DNA of 64,000 nt from positions 1,116,001 to 1,180,000 of the forward strand of contig NZ_NBBJ01000001.1 of assembly GCF_002197665.1 (NCBI RefSeq), written 5' to 3'. This DNA is from Sphingomonas mucosissima. Its GTDB lineage: Bacteria > Pseudomonadota > Alphaproteobacteria > Sphingomonadales > Sphingomonadaceae. This document shows, one piece after another, positions 30,455-39,167 of this stretch. The position numbers were made by a program, and so were the translations under genes. The notes beneath the pieces were generated by a model. The model made no database searches. It worked only from the letters and a program-made list of their open reading frames with translations, and was not told where the DNA came from. Each line of letters starts with the position of its first letter. Position 1 is the first letter of the stretch.

Positions 30455-31429
30455 ATGTCAGTTCCAGCGATCCTCTCCCGCTTGCGCCTGCCGGTCATCG
30501 GCTCGCCGCTGTTCATCATCTCCGGTCCCGATCTCGTCATCGCGCAATGCAAGGCCGGCGTCGTCGGCTCCTTTCCTGCGCTGAACGCCCGACCGCAGGG
30601 GCTGCTCGACGAGTGGCTGCACCGGATCACCGAGGAACTGGCGGCGCACAATCGCGACAATCCCGATCGTCCGGCTGCGCCTTTCGCGGTGAATCAGATC
30701 GTTCACAAATCGAACGATCGGCTGGAGGCGGATCTCGCCACGTGCGAAAAATGGCAGGTGCCGATCACGATCACGTCGCTCGGCGCGCGCGAGGAGCTGA
30801 ACCAGGCCGTGCACAATTGGGGCGGCATCACCTTCCATGACGTCATCGATGATCGTTTCGCGCGCAAGGCGATCGAAAAGGGTGCCGATGGCCTGATTCC
30901 GGTGGCGGCAGGCGCTGGCGGACATGCCGGACGGCTTTCTCCCTTCGCCCTCGTCAGCGAGATCCGTCAGTGGTTCGATGGTCCGGTGGCACTCTCAGGC
31001 TCGATCGCGACGGGTGATGCGGTGCTCGCCGCGCAGGCGATGGGCGCAGACTTCGCCTATATCGGGTCGCCCTTCATCGCGACCGAAGAGGCGAATGCCG
31101 ACGAAGGCTACAAGAACGGCATCGTCGAGGGCCGCGCCTCCGACATCGTGTATTCGAATCTCTTCACCGGCGTTCACGGCAATTACCTGCGCGGCTCGAT
31201 CGTCGCTGCCGGGCTGGACCCCGACAATCTGCCCGAAGGCGACTACAAGACGATGAACTTCGGCCAGAATTCCAACGGCGAGCCGGCCAAGGCGAAAGCC
31301 TGGCGCGACATCTGGGGCTCGGGCCAGGGCATCGGCGCGGTGCAGAAGGTGGAGTCCGTCGCCGACCGGATCGACCGCATGGAGCGCGAATATAACGCGG
31401 CAAGGGCGAGGATCGGCCTCGCCGCCTGA
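30455..31429 (+). CDS. Nitronate monooxygenase family FMN enzyme
   Basis: A 324-residue TIM-barrel flavoprotein of the nitronate monooxygenase / 2-nitropropane dioxygenase family. The N-terminal PVIGSPLFIISGPDL, the AAGAGGHAG loop with the catalytic His, and the GADFAYIGSPFIATEEA phosphate-binding segment are clear. It would oxidise alkyl nitronates such as propionate 3-nitronate, which is a detoxification role. It lies 81 bases after the carbonic-anhydrase gene. Confidence 0.9.
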   Translation: MSVPAILSRLRLPVIGSPLFIISGPDLVIAQCKAGVVGSFPALNARPQGLLDEWLHRITEELAAHNRDNPDRPAAPFAVNQIVHKSNDRLEADLATCEKWQVPITITSLGAREELNQAVHNWGGITFHDVIDDRFARKAIEKGADGLIPVAAGAGGHAGRLSPFALVSEIRQWFDGPVALSGSIATGDAVLAAQAMGADFAYIGSPFIATEEANADEGYKNGIVEGRASDIVYSNLFTGVHGNYLRGSIVAAGLDPDNLPEGDYKTMNFGQNSNGEPAKAKAWRDIWGSGQGIGAVQKVESVADRIDRMEREYNAARARIGLAA

Positions 31430-31597
31430 CCGGTCGTCGCGGGTGAAACCGCGACGCCGATGGGCAATTTTCAACCGTTGCGTATCGCTGCGGCACCAGT
31501 CCGTGTGCCGGCGTGCCCGCAACGGTTACGGTTGGAACGGCTGCGAGCGATCAGCCGGCCGCGGGATCACCATTAGGGCAACCCCGCCGCGGATACC

Positions 31598-31870
31598 TCA
31601 GGCCTCCTCGCCCTCGGCAGAGTCACTCTCCGCCGCGCGCTGGAAATACGCTTCCACCGGTCCGTTCAGCTTGATCGTCAGTGGCCGGCCGTGACGGTCC
31701 ATTTTCTTGCCCAGCGCCACGCGGATCCACCCTTCGGAGATGCAATATTCCTCCACGTCATTCCGCTCGACACCCTTGAACCGGATGCCGATGCCGCGCT
31801 CCAGGGTCGGCTGGTCGAAGTGGGGGCTCGAAGGATCGATCGAGAGATGGTCTGGCGGTGTGTCGGTCAT
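31598..31870 (-). CDS. DUF3297 family protein
   Basis: A 90-residue soluble protein. It matches DUF3297, a small family mostly found in proteobacteria, through DHLSIDPSSPHFDQPTLERGIGIRFKGVERNDVEEYC (positions 7-43) and the later GWIRVALGKKMDRHGRPLTIKLNGPVEAYF. The function is unknown. The start at 31870 (MTDTPPDHL) is preferred; a longer start at 32050 would run through the terminator and the neighbouring gene. It lies downstream of the terminator at 31911-31943. Confidence 0.85.
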   Translation of the reverse strand: MTDTPPDHLSIDPSSPHFDQPTLERGIGIRFKGVERNDVEEYCISEGWIRVALGKKMDRHGRPLTIKLNGPVEAYFQRAAESDSAEGEEA

Positions 31871-31910
31871 GGCAAGCGCGCCTAAACGATCACTGCGCGC
31901 CGCCCAATAG

Positions 31911-31943
31911 AAAAACGGCGCGGGAGAGCATGTCTCCCGCGCC
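31911..31943 (-). terminator. Intrinsic terminator of the Gly/Tyr-rich gene
   Basis: A perfect 11-bp stem (31917-31927 with 31933-31943, GGCGCGGGAGA) closes a five-base loop. Read on the minus strand it is followed by TTTTT (complement of 31911-31915). It lies 26 bases after the stop of the secreted-protein gene and before the DUF3297 gene, so the two are likely separate transcripts. Confidence 0.88.
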
Positions 31944-31968
31944 GGCCCCTGCGTGCTCGGTTGATAGC

Positions 31969-32325
31969 TTATCGGCAGACGCGGACAGGCACCTGCTCGC
32001 CGTAATACGGGTCCCACCGCCACTGCTGAAAACAACGGGGACCGCGCCACGCGCGGCGGTAGGGATTGTAGTAGTTGCGCGGGTAGTAGCCGTCATATCC
32101 CCGGTAACCGCCCCGGTAGCCATAATAAGGGCCACGATTGTTGGAGGCGATGGCGGCGCCAAGGCCAAGGCCGATCACGCCGCCGATCAGCGCGCCTGCC
32201 GCAACGTCTCCGCCGCGATCGTAGCCGCGGTGGTGCCAACGTTGCGCAGTGGCCGGTGTGGCGGCGGCAAGCGCCGAGGCGGCCAGTGCCGTCCCCAATC
32301 CCGCCTTCATCAAAAATCCGTTCAT
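31969..32325 (-). CDS. Secreted Gly/Tyr/Arg-rich protein with a glycine-zipper segment
   Basis: A 118-residue protein. A signal peptide ends near ATPATA (about residue 28). Then comes a Gly-zipper-like stretch AAGALIGGVIGLGLGAAIA (about 42-60), a run of Tyr-Gly-Arg repeats, and a C-terminus with two cysteines (CFQQW and VRVC). This architecture is common for small envelope proteins of sphingomonads and rhizobia (RcnB/BA14K-like neighbours), but I cannot assign a family. A strong GAGGAGG ribosome site at good distance and a strong terminator suggest high expression. Confidence 0.8.
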   Translation of the reverse strand: MNGFLMKAGLGTALAASALAAATPATAQRWHHRGYDRGGDVAAGALIGGVIGLGLGAAIASNNRGPYYGYRGGYRGYDGYYPRNYYNPYRRAWRGPRCFQQWRWDPYYGEQVPVRVCR

Positions 32326-32463
32326 GTCGAACCTCCTCATACAAAACGCTCGGTCCGCTCTGAGGGTATAAATGCACGATGCCGTGAGCGTGTCCGATGA
32401 TATGGGAAATCCGGGCTTAACCGACGCGGAATAGCGCGTTCATGAAGGATTTAGGGAAATCGC

Positions 32464-32865
32464 ATGCGCTTTTGGTTGTTGCGGTCGGAACCGGATGTCT
32501 ACGGCTGGGATCACCTGATCCGGGATCAGGAAACCGAATGGGACGGCGTCCGCAACTACACAGCGCGTAATTTCCTGAAGGAGATGGCGCCCGGCGATCG
32601 CGCGATCTTCTATCACTCGAACAAGGAAAAGGCTGCCGTGGGCACGATGGAAATCGTCCGCGCCTGGCGCCCGGATGGTGAAAAGGGGATCTGGGCGTCG
32701 GTCGCGGTGCGCCCGCTGGAAAAACTGCCGAACCCGGTCCCGCTTGCCACAATGAAGGCCGAGCCGCGCCTGGCGACGCTGGAAGTGCTCCGGCAAAGCC
32801 GCCTGTCCGTTACGCCGGTCAGGGACGAAGAATGGGCAGTGCTGATGGAACTGGGCGGCCTTTGA
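32464..32865 (+). CDS. EVE domain protein
   Basis: A 133-residue EVE (PUA-like) domain protein. Motifs are MRFWLLRSEPDVYGWDHL, WDGVRNYTARNFL and DRAIFYHSN. EVE proteins are structurally related to YTH domains and are thought to bind modified nucleobases in DNA or RNA. The pocket residues Trp in WDGVRNY and Ser in FYHSN are in place. No restriction or mcr genes are nearby. It diverges from the Gly/Tyr-rich gene. Confidence 0.9.
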   Translation: MRFWLLRSEPDVYGWDHLIRDQETEWDGVRNYTARNFLKEMAPGDRAIFYHSNKEKAAVGTMEIVRAWRPDGEKGIWASVAVRPLEKLPNPVPLATMKAEPRLATLEVLRQSRLSVTPVRDEEWAVLMELGGL

Positions 32866-32872
32866 GGGGCCG

Positions 32873-32959
32873 GTGACGATGGAGATCGCACAACTGGCCG
32901 CCGGGGTGCCGAAAAAGGCCAAAACAAGCCGGAGAGCGGCCGAGAGGCGGCTGGTCTGA
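32873..32959 (+). CDS. Putative 28-residue basic peptide
   Basis: A short open frame directly after the EVE gene (GTG at 32873, or ATG at 32879). It reads MTMEIAQLAAGVPKKAKTSR and ends RRAAERRLV after two overlapping residues. A GGGGCC is close upstream. It is basic at the C-terminal half. It may be a real microprotein or chance; only conservation could tell. Confidence 0.25.
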   Translation: MTMEIAQLAAGVPKKAKTSRRAAERRLV

Positions 32960-32966
32960 CGCCCGT

Positions 32967-34055
32967 TCAGGCCGCAAGTGAAGCCCGAAAGGCGCTGCGT
33001 TCGGCCTCGGTCAACGCCAGCGGCACCGCCCGCCGCTCGGCCGACGATCGCAGCCCAGCCTCGATCACCGCCATGGTTGCAAGCGTCTGTGCCGCCGGTA
33101 CCGGGTTCACCCCCTCGCCCCGAATCGCTGCAACCACCTCACGGTAGAACCGCCGCTGGTCGCCAGAAACGACGGGGAGCTCCCGAGTGGTCTCCCCGTC
33201 ATGCAGCACCAGCGGATCGTTATCGCTGCCCCAGCCGGGCGCACCGGGCACCATCCCGCCAAGCAACTGCGCTTCCTGCTGGTCGCCCCGCTGCTTCACC
33301 AGGCTACCCGCCGTGCCATGCACCGTAAAACGCGCGCTGCCCCCAGCGGCCAGCATGCTTGCGTGAAGCACGATCCGCTTGTCGGCATAGTGCAGCACGG
33401 CATGCGCCCAATCGTCGGCCGAAGCGCCGGGCCGTAGAGCCGCCAGATCGGCCTGGACGAACTCGGGCAGCCCGAAAAGCAGCAGCGCCTGGTCGATCAG
33501 ATGCGGCCCGAGATCGTACCAGAGCCCCCCGCCGTCCCCTGCCCGCTCTCGCCAGCGATCCCGAACCGCAGGGCGAAACCGGTCGAAATGGCTCTCGAAT
33601 TGCACCACGTCGCCGATCGCGCCAGCATCGATGGCGGCACGCACGGAGAGGAAATCGCTGTCCCAGCGGCGGTTGTGAAAGACCGCCAACAGCCGTCCCG
33701 CTCGCCCCGCGGCCAGCGTCGCCTGACGGGCCTCGTCGAGAGACAGAGCGAACGGCTTCTCCACGACGACATGCTTGCCCGCAGCAAGCGCAGCCAAGGC
33801 CAAGGGCGCATGGCTGTCGTTCGGGCTCGCCACCACAACCAAGTCGATGTCGCTGCGCTCAAGCAATGCTGCCGGGGTGGCGACGACAATCACATCGCCG
33901 AGCGACTCTGCAAGATCGCCAGCAACCTGTGACGACGCCACTGCCGTGATCGCCAGCCCGTCTGTCGCCGCGATCAGCGGGGCGTGAAAGGTACGCCCCG
34001 CATAACCAAAGCCGATCAGGCCGGCCCGAATGGGTGCGGCGCTGATCGGGGACAA
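32967..34055 (-). CDS. Gfo/Idh/MocA family oxidoreductase
   Basis: A 362-residue NAD(P)-dependent oxidoreductase. A Rossmann fold opens with IRAGLIGFGYAGRTFHAPL, and the family motif EKPFA (about residues 99-103) follows the VVASPNDSHAPLALAAL segment. The C-terminal beta-sheet domain contains GGGLWYDLGPHLIDQALLLFG. It resembles YdgJ. The substrate, probably a sugar or polyol, is unknown. It begins at a TTG two bases after the typA stop; no ATG or GTG gives a full-length start. Confidence 0.88.
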   Translation of the reverse strand: MSPISAAPIRAGLIGFGYAGRTFHAPLIAATDGLAITAVASSQVAGDLAESLGDVIVVATPAALLERSDIDLVVVASPNDSHAPLALAALAAGKHVVVEKPFALSLDEARQATLAAGRAGRLLAVFHNRRWDSDFLSVRAAIDAGAIGDVVQFESHFDRFRPAVRDRWRERAGDGGGLWYDLGPHLIDQALLLFGLPEFVQADLAALRPGASADDWAHAVLHYADKRIVLHASMLAAGGSARFTVHGTAGSLVKQRGDQQEAQLLGGMVPGAPGWGSDNDPLVLHDGETTRELPVVSGDQRRFYREVVAAIRGEGVNPVPAAQTLATMAVIEAGLRSSAERRAVPLALTEAERSAFRASLAA

Positions 34056-34057
34056 GA

Positions 34058-35881
34058 TCAGGCCGCCTCGGCCGACCGCTTGTTGCGCTTGCGCTCGTTC
34101 GAATCGAGGAAGCGCTTGCGCAGTCGGATGGTCTTTGGCGTCACCTCGACCATCTCGTCATCGTCGATATAGGCAATGGCCTGTTCCAGCGTCATCTTCT
34201 TCGGCGGGGTCAGACGGATCGCGTCGTCCTTGCCGCCCGACGCGCGGAAGTTCGTCAGCTGCTTTGCCTTCATCGGGTTGACCTCAAGGTCTTCCGTCTT
34301 GGCGTTCTCGCCGATGATCATGCCTTCATAGAGCGCTTCGCCGTGACCGACGAACAGGATGCCGCGCGCCTCGAGCGGGCCGAGGGCATAGCCCTGTGCC
34401 TCGCCAGCGCCGTTGGAGATCAGCACGCCGTTCTTGCGGCCCTCGATCGGGCCCTTGTGCGGGCCGTACTTCTCGAACAGCCGGTTCATGATGCCCGTGC
34501 CGCGCGTGTCCGACAGGAACTCGCCGTGGTAGCCAATCATGCCGCGCGACGGCGCGGAGAAGGTGATGCGCGTCTTGCCGCCACCCGACGGCCGCATATC
34601 GGTCATCTCGGCCTTGCGCAGGTTCATCTTCTCTACAACCGTGCCCGAATACTCCTCGTCCACGTCGATGATGACGGTTTCGTACGGCTCGGTGCGCTTG
34701 CCGTTCTCGTCCTCGCGGAACAGCACGCGCGGGCGGCTGATGCCGAGCTCGAAACCTTCGCGGCGCATCGTCTCGATCAGCACGCCCAACTGAAGTTCGC
34801 CGCGGCCGGCAACTTCATAGCTGTCCCGATCGCTCGATTCGGTCACCTTGATCGCGACGTTCGATTCGGCTTCGCGGAACAGGCGGTCGCGGATCATGCG
34901 GCTCGTCACCTTGCTGCCCTCACGACCAGCCATTGGCGAATCGTTCACGGCAAAGCGCATCGACAGCGTCGGCGGATCAATCGGCTGCGCTTGGATCGCC
35001 TCGGTCACACTGATGTCGGCGATCGTGTTCGACACGGTTGCGACGGCCAGGCCTGCAAGGCTGATGATATCGCCGGCACGCGCCTCGTCGGTCGGTACGC
35101 GCTCCAGGCCCTGGAACGTCATGATCTTGGAGGCGCGACCCGTCTCCACGACCTTGCCGTCCATGTCGAGCGCGTGGATCGGCTGGTTGACCTTCACCGT
35201 GCCCGAGTTGACGCGGCCGGTCAGCACGCGGCCGAGGAAGTTGTCACGGTCGAGCAGCGTCACCAGGAAGGTGAACGGCGCATCGACGTCGAGCGCCGGC
35301 GGCGGCACGTGATCGACGATCTTCTGGAACATCGGCGTCAGCGTGCCCTCGCGGCGATCGGGGTCCTCGCTGGCATAGCCGTTGCGACCCGACGCGTAGA
35401 GCACCGGGAAGTCGAGCTGCTCGTCGGTCGCGTCCAGGCTGACGAACAGGTCGAACACCTCGTCCAGCACTTCCTGGATGCGCTGGTCCGGGCGGTCGAC
35501 CTTGTTGACCACCACGATCGGACGCAGGCCCAGCGCCAGTGCCTTGCCGGTCACGAACTTGGTCTGTGGCATGGCACCTTCGGACGAATCGACCAGCAGG
35601 ATCACGCCGTCTACCATCGAGAGGATGCGCTCCACCTCGCCGCCGAAATCGGCGTGGCCCGGCGTGTCGACGATGTTGATGCGCGTGCCTTCCCACTCAA
35701 TCGACGTCGGCTTCGCCAGGATGGTGATCCCGCGCTCCTTCTCGAGGTCGTTCGAGTCCATCGCGCGCTCTTCGACGCGCTGATTGTCTCGAAATGTCCC
35801 CGACTGGCGGAAAAGCTGATCGACGAGAGTGGTTTTGCCATGATCGACGTGCGCGATGATGGCGATGTTGCGCAGATTCAT
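34058..35881 (-). CDS. typA: Ribosome-associated GTPase TypA/BipA
   Basis: A 607-residue translational GTPase. G-motifs are AHVDHGKTT (G1), DTPGHADFGGE (G3), NKVDRPD (G4) and SGRN (G5). Domain II, domains III and V and the C-terminal BipA-specific domain (ending in Lys/Arg-rich residues) follow. BipA helps 50S assembly at low temperature and under stress. The start at 35881 (MNLRNIAIIAHVDHGK) is canonical. The Gfo/Idh/MocA gene follows two bases after the stop. Confidence 0.97.
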   Translation of the reverse strand: MNLRNIAIIAHVDHGKTTLVDQLFRQSGTFRDNQRVEERAMDSNDLEKERGITILAKPTSIEWEGTRINIVDTPGHADFGGEVERILSMVDGVILLVDSSEGAMPQTKFVTGKALALGLRPIVVVNKVDRPDQRIQEVLDEVFDLFVSLDATDEQLDFPVLYASGRNGYASEDPDRREGTLTPMFQKIVDHVPPPALDVDAPFTFLVTLLDRDNFLGRVLTGRVNSGTVKVNQPIHALDMDGKVVETGRASKIMTFQGLERVPTDEARAGDIISLAGLAVATVSNTIADISVTEAIQAQPIDPPTLSMRFAVNDSPMAGREGSKVTSRMIRDRLFREAESNVAIKVTESSDRDSYEVAGRGELQLGVLIETMRREGFELGISRPRVLFREDENGKRTEPYETVIIDVDEEYSGTVVEKMNLRKAEMTDMRPSGGGKTRITFSAPSRGMIGYHGEFLSDTRGTGIMNRLFEKYGPHKGPIEGRKNGVLISNGAGEAQGYALGPLEARGILFVGHGEALYEGMIIGENAKTEDLEVNPMKAKQLTNFRASGGKDDAIRLTPPKKMTLEQAIAYIDDDEMVEVTPKTIRLRKRFLDSNERKRNKRSAEAA

Positions 35882-35972
35882 ACGATTTCCTGGATGGCCG
35901 CCACGGCGTGGCAGCGTTCCGGGCGCGCATAGCCGAAACAACCCGCGAGCGCCACCCTCCGCGGCCGCAGCG

Positions 35973-36986
35973 TCACCAGCCCGCTAGAACTATCTTCCCG
36001 CATGCCGTACCACTCTCGATCGCGGCATGCGCCCGCCTCAAGTTCTCGGCACTTATACTACCCATCATCTCCGTCATGGTGGAACGAACCACACCCGCAT
36101 CCACCAGCCTGGCGACTTCCGTCAGGAGCTTTCCTTGCTCCGCCATGTCCGGAGTCTTGAACAGCGGGCGAGTGAACATTAACTCCCAATGCACCGAAAT
36201 GGCCTTCCCTTTCAGTGGCATGATATCCAATGTCTTGGGATCATCGATCAGGCAAAGCTTCCCTTGTGGTGCTATCAGGCGGTTGATGTCGGGCAGGTGA
36301 TCATCGGTGTGGGTCGTAGAGAAGACATGGCCGGGCTTGCCGATCCCCAGCGCCTCAATCTGCGGCGCCATTGGCTCACGGTGGTTCACCACATGGTGTG
36401 CGCCGAGCTGCTCCACCCACGCCTTTGTCTCAGGTCGCGAAGCGGAGGCGACGACGGTCAGGTCGGTTAATGCGCGGAGCAGTTGAATAGCGATCGAGCC
36501 CACACCGCCGGCGCCGTTCAGGACGAATACCGCCCGTGCAGCTCCGGGGACTGGCCGCCGCAAATCAAGCTTGTCGAACAGCGCCTCCCACGCGGTGATC
36601 GCCGTCAGCGGCAGCGCTGCGGCGGCCGCCCAGTCGAGCGACGCCGGCTTCGCGCCAACGATGCGCTCGTCAACCAGCTGCAGTTCGGCATTGCTACCAG
36701 GACGATCGATCTGACCAGCATACATGACGTGGTCGCCCACCTTGAAACCGGTCACCTCCGGCCCGGTTGCCTCGACCACCCCTGCCGCGTCGAAGCCGAG
36801 CACGCGCCAGTCCTCGCCGCCGCCGCGCATGCCTGCGCGCACCTTTGCGTCGACCGGATTGACTGACACCGCATGCACCCTGACCAGCAGATCTCGCCCA
36901 GTCGCGACCGGGTCGGGCAACTCGACGTCCACCAGCGAATCCTGACGACCCACAGGTCCGGGGTGTTTGAAAGCCACAGCGCGCAT
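35973..36986 (-). CDS. Quinone-oxidoreductase-like dehydrogenase (MDR superfamily)
   Basis: A 337-residue medium-chain dehydrogenase/reductase. The N-terminal catalytic domain carries AVSVNPVDAKVR and LGFDAAGVVEA, and the NAD(P)-binding loop is GAGGVGSIAIQL. The cysteine set that binds zinc in classical alcohol dehydrogenases is absent, so it is closer to zinc-independent NADPH:quinone reductases even though annotators call this group zinc-binding. A GGAG site precedes the start at 36986. It diverges from telA. Confidence 0.88.
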   Translation of the reverse strand: MRAVAFKHPGPVGRQDSLVDVELPDPVATGRDLLVRVHAVSVNPVDAKVRAGMRGGGEDWRVLGFDAAGVVEATGPEVTGFKVGDHVMYAGQIDRPGSNAELQLVDERIVGAKPASLDWAAAAALPLTAITAWEALFDKLDLRRPVPGAARAVFVLNGAGGVGSIAIQLLRALTDLTVVASASRPETKAWVEQLGAHHVVNHREPMAPQIEALGIGKPGHVFSTTHTDDHLPDINRLIAPQGKLCLIDDPKTLDIMPLKGKAISVHWELMFTRPLFKTPDMAEQGKLLTEVARLVDAGVVRSTMTEMMGSISAENLRRAHAAIESGTACGKIVLAGW

Positions 36987-37054
36987 GGTGCTCTCCTCTC
37001 TGGTGGAATGGTGCCTGGAACGCGGGTGGAGCGTTCCTGGGTCCGAGCCGCGCT

Positions 37055-37083
37055 TTGCGCAACCCACTCATGCGTATTATACT
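37055..37083 (+). promoter_or_regulatory. Candidate sigma-70-type promoter of telA
   Basis: TTGCGC at 37055-37060 and TATACT at 37078-37083 are separated by 17 bases, the optimum spacing. Transcription would start near 37090, leaving a leader of about 55 bases before the GGAGG-preceded ATG of telA at 37146. The region is shared with the divergent quinone-oxidoreductase gene. Confidence 0.5.
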
Positions 37084-37145
37084 GCTAACACACTTGAACG
37101 AACACTCGTCTGCCGCCATCCTGACGGCAACGCTGGAGGAACCAC

Positions 37146-38357
37146 ATGGCGAGCAACCCCGACACGATCACCGCGACCGAGCCGGCGCTGAAGCTCACGC
37201 CGCCCGATCCGGTCCCAACCGTTACCGCTGAAAAGGCAGTAGGACTGGTGCCTGTGGATGAGGGCACCAAATCGAAGCTTGAGGAACGTGCCGATTACGC
37301 GGTGCAGCAACTGCTCGAGCGGGACGCGAACAGCCCCGAGTTTGGCAAGGTGGTCGATGCGATCACCAACATGGGCGCAAAGGAAATTCGTGACGCCGCC
37401 GGGCAGTCAAACCGCTTCCTCGACCGTCCCGTGCGCGCGATGGACCAGGAAACCGGCGTCGGGAACGATCTGGCGCAATTGCGACGCGTGGTCGAGGATC
37501 TGGATCCTGGTAAGAAGGGCAATCTCACCGCACCGCAGAAGCTGTTTGGCATCATCCCGTTCGGCAGCAAGATGCGGAATTACTTCGACAGCTACAAGTC
37601 AAGCCAGACGCATATTGCCTCGATCCTGAAGAGCCTGGCGTCGGGCAAGGACGAGCTGTTGATGGATAACGCGTCGATCGACACCGAGCGGGCCAATCTG
37701 TGGAGCGCTATGGGCAAGTTGGAACAGATGATCCAGCTATCGAAGATGCTCGATCGAAAGCTTGAGGACAAGGCAAACGAGCTCGACGCCACTGATCCTG
37801 CCAAAGCAAAGGCGATCCGGGAAAGTGCGTTGTTCTACGCCCGGCAGCGTACTCAGGACTTACTCACTCAGATGGCCGTGACGGTGCAAGGCTATCTGGC
37901 GCTTGATCTGGTCAAGAAGAACAATGTCGAGTTGATCAAGGGCGTGGACCGTGCATCGACGACGACTGTGGCGGCGCTACGCACGGCCGTGACGGTGGCA
38001 CAGGCCATGACCAACCAGAAGTTGGTGCTGGAACAGATCACGCAGTTGAACACCACAACGGCGAGCATCATCGATTCGACTGGAAAGCTGCTTCGTTCGA
38101 ACACCGCTCGCATACACGAACAGGCGGCCAGCTCGGCGATCCCGTTAGAAACATTGCAGCGCGCGTTCCAGAACATCTACGAAACCATGGATGCCATTGA
38201 CACCTTCAAGCTGAAGGCGCTGGACTCAATGAAGACCACGGTGAATACACTTTCCACCGAGGTTGAGAAGTCGCGCGGCTACATCGCGCGCGCAGAAGGC
38301 GCCGCACAGAACCGCGTCGGATCGTCGCCCGAAACGTTCAAGCTGGAGGCGCTGTGA
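37146..38357 (+). CDS. telA: Toxic anion resistance protein TelA family
   Basis: A 403-residue, mostly alpha-helical cytosolic protein of the TelA/KlaA family (PF05816). Family segments are LRRVVEDLDPGKKG, IIPFGSKMRNYFDSYKSSQTHI and the DLLTQMAVTVQGYLALDLVKKNNVELI region. Members are linked to resistance to tellurite, cell-envelope antimicrobials or phage, but the mechanism is unclear. A GGAGG site precedes it. It overlaps the next membrane-protein gene by four bases (GTGA). Confidence 0.9.
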   Translation: MASNPDTITATEPALKLTPPDPVPTVTAEKAVGLVPVDEGTKSKLEERADYAVQQLLERDANSPEFGKVVDAITNMGAKEIRDAAGQSNRFLDRPVRAMDQETGVGNDLAQLRRVVEDLDPGKKGNLTAPQKLFGIIPFGSKMRNYFDSYKSSQTHIASILKSLASGKDELLMDNASIDTERANLWSAMGKLEQMIQLSKMLDRKLEDKANELDATDPAKAKAIRESALFYARQRTQDLLTQMAVTVQGYLALDLVKKNNVELIKGVDRASTTTVAALRTAVTVAQAMTNQKLVLEQITQLNTTTASIIDSTGKLLRSNTARIHEQAASSAIPLETLQRAFQNIYETMDAIDTFKLKALDSMKTTVNTLSTEVEKSRGYIARAEGAAQNRVGSSPETFKLEAL

Positions 38358-39070
38358 CCTCTTACGACACCAACGAAGCTCTGGCGCGTGCCCGCGGTAC
38401 GCTCGACAGGGTGAGGCTCCAATCCTTCGAGGGCCTGCCCTCCGCCGGTCGGCCGCGCCAAGGCCGCAGCCTGGCAAAACGGCTCGCGGCAATTGGTGGA
38501 GCGAACGTCGCGATACTTCTGGCGGCTGCGATCACTGGGATCGCTGTGATGCCACTTGGCATCTTCGGTGCGCTTGCCGTGATGATGGTCATGGTGGCGG
38601 TGACGCTTGCGATCGCCTTTGCCCCCGGCCAGCGGCCAGTTACCCGTGAGAAACTGGCCAAAAGTGAGCTGAAGGCGCTGCCGATGCAGACGACGCGATG
38701 GCTGGATGCGCAGCGCCCTGCTCTGCCAGCTCCTGCGGTTCAGGTGACGGACCGCATCGGTCTGCGCCTGGATACACTCGGCAAACAGCTGGCGTCTGTG
38801 GGTGACGAAACCTCGGCCGCAGCCGATATCCGGCGTCTGGTGGGTGAGCAACTGCCAGAGTTCATTCGCGATTATCAGCGTGTGCCAGCGGAACTACGCG
38901 GAGCCGAACGGAACGGAAAGACGCCCGATCGCCAACTGGTCGAAGGGCTCGAGTTGATCGAGCGTGAGATAGGCCAGCTCAGCGAGGAGCTTGCCCGGGG
39001 CGATCTCGACTCATTGGAAACTCGTGGTCGCTTCCTCGAAATGAAGTACAAGGATGGCGATCCGGCCTGA
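38354..39070 (+). CDS. XpaC-like membrane partner of TelA (tentative)
   Basis: A 238-residue protein with two adjacent membrane helices (about residues 48-92) after a basic N-terminus, and a helical cytoplasmic domain. In firmicutes and many proteobacteria telA is followed by a gene of the XpaC / 5-bromo-4-chloroindolyl-phosphate-hydrolysis family. The position, topology and late helical domain fit that pattern, but the sequence match is not certain from inspection. GTG start overlapping the telA stop. Confidence 0.6.
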   Translation: MTSYDTNEALARARGTLDRVRLQSFEGLPSAGRPRQGRSLAKRLAAIGGANVAILLAAAITGIAVMPLGIFGALAVMMVMVAVTLAIAFAPGQRPVTREKLAKSELKALPMQTTRWLDAQRPALPAPAVQVTDRIGLRLDTLGKQLASVGDETSAAADIRRLVGEQLPEFIRDYQRVPAELRGAERNGKTPDRQLVEGLELIEREIGQLSEELARGDLDSLETRGRFLEMKYKDGDPA

Positions 39071-39167
39071 CGGCCTTCGCTCAGGGTCGGGCGCACCGGC
39101 GCGATGCCGTTAAGCCAATATGCTTAATCGACGCGACATTGTCATACCAATCAGGTAGCGTTGCCGC

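Noticed and set aside
34343..35932. Long open frame (529 codons) on the plus strand opposite typA
   Set aside because: It is His/Arg/Val-rich without family motifs and lies wholly antisense to a conserved GTPase gene. Long shadow frames are usual opposite GC-rich coding DNA.
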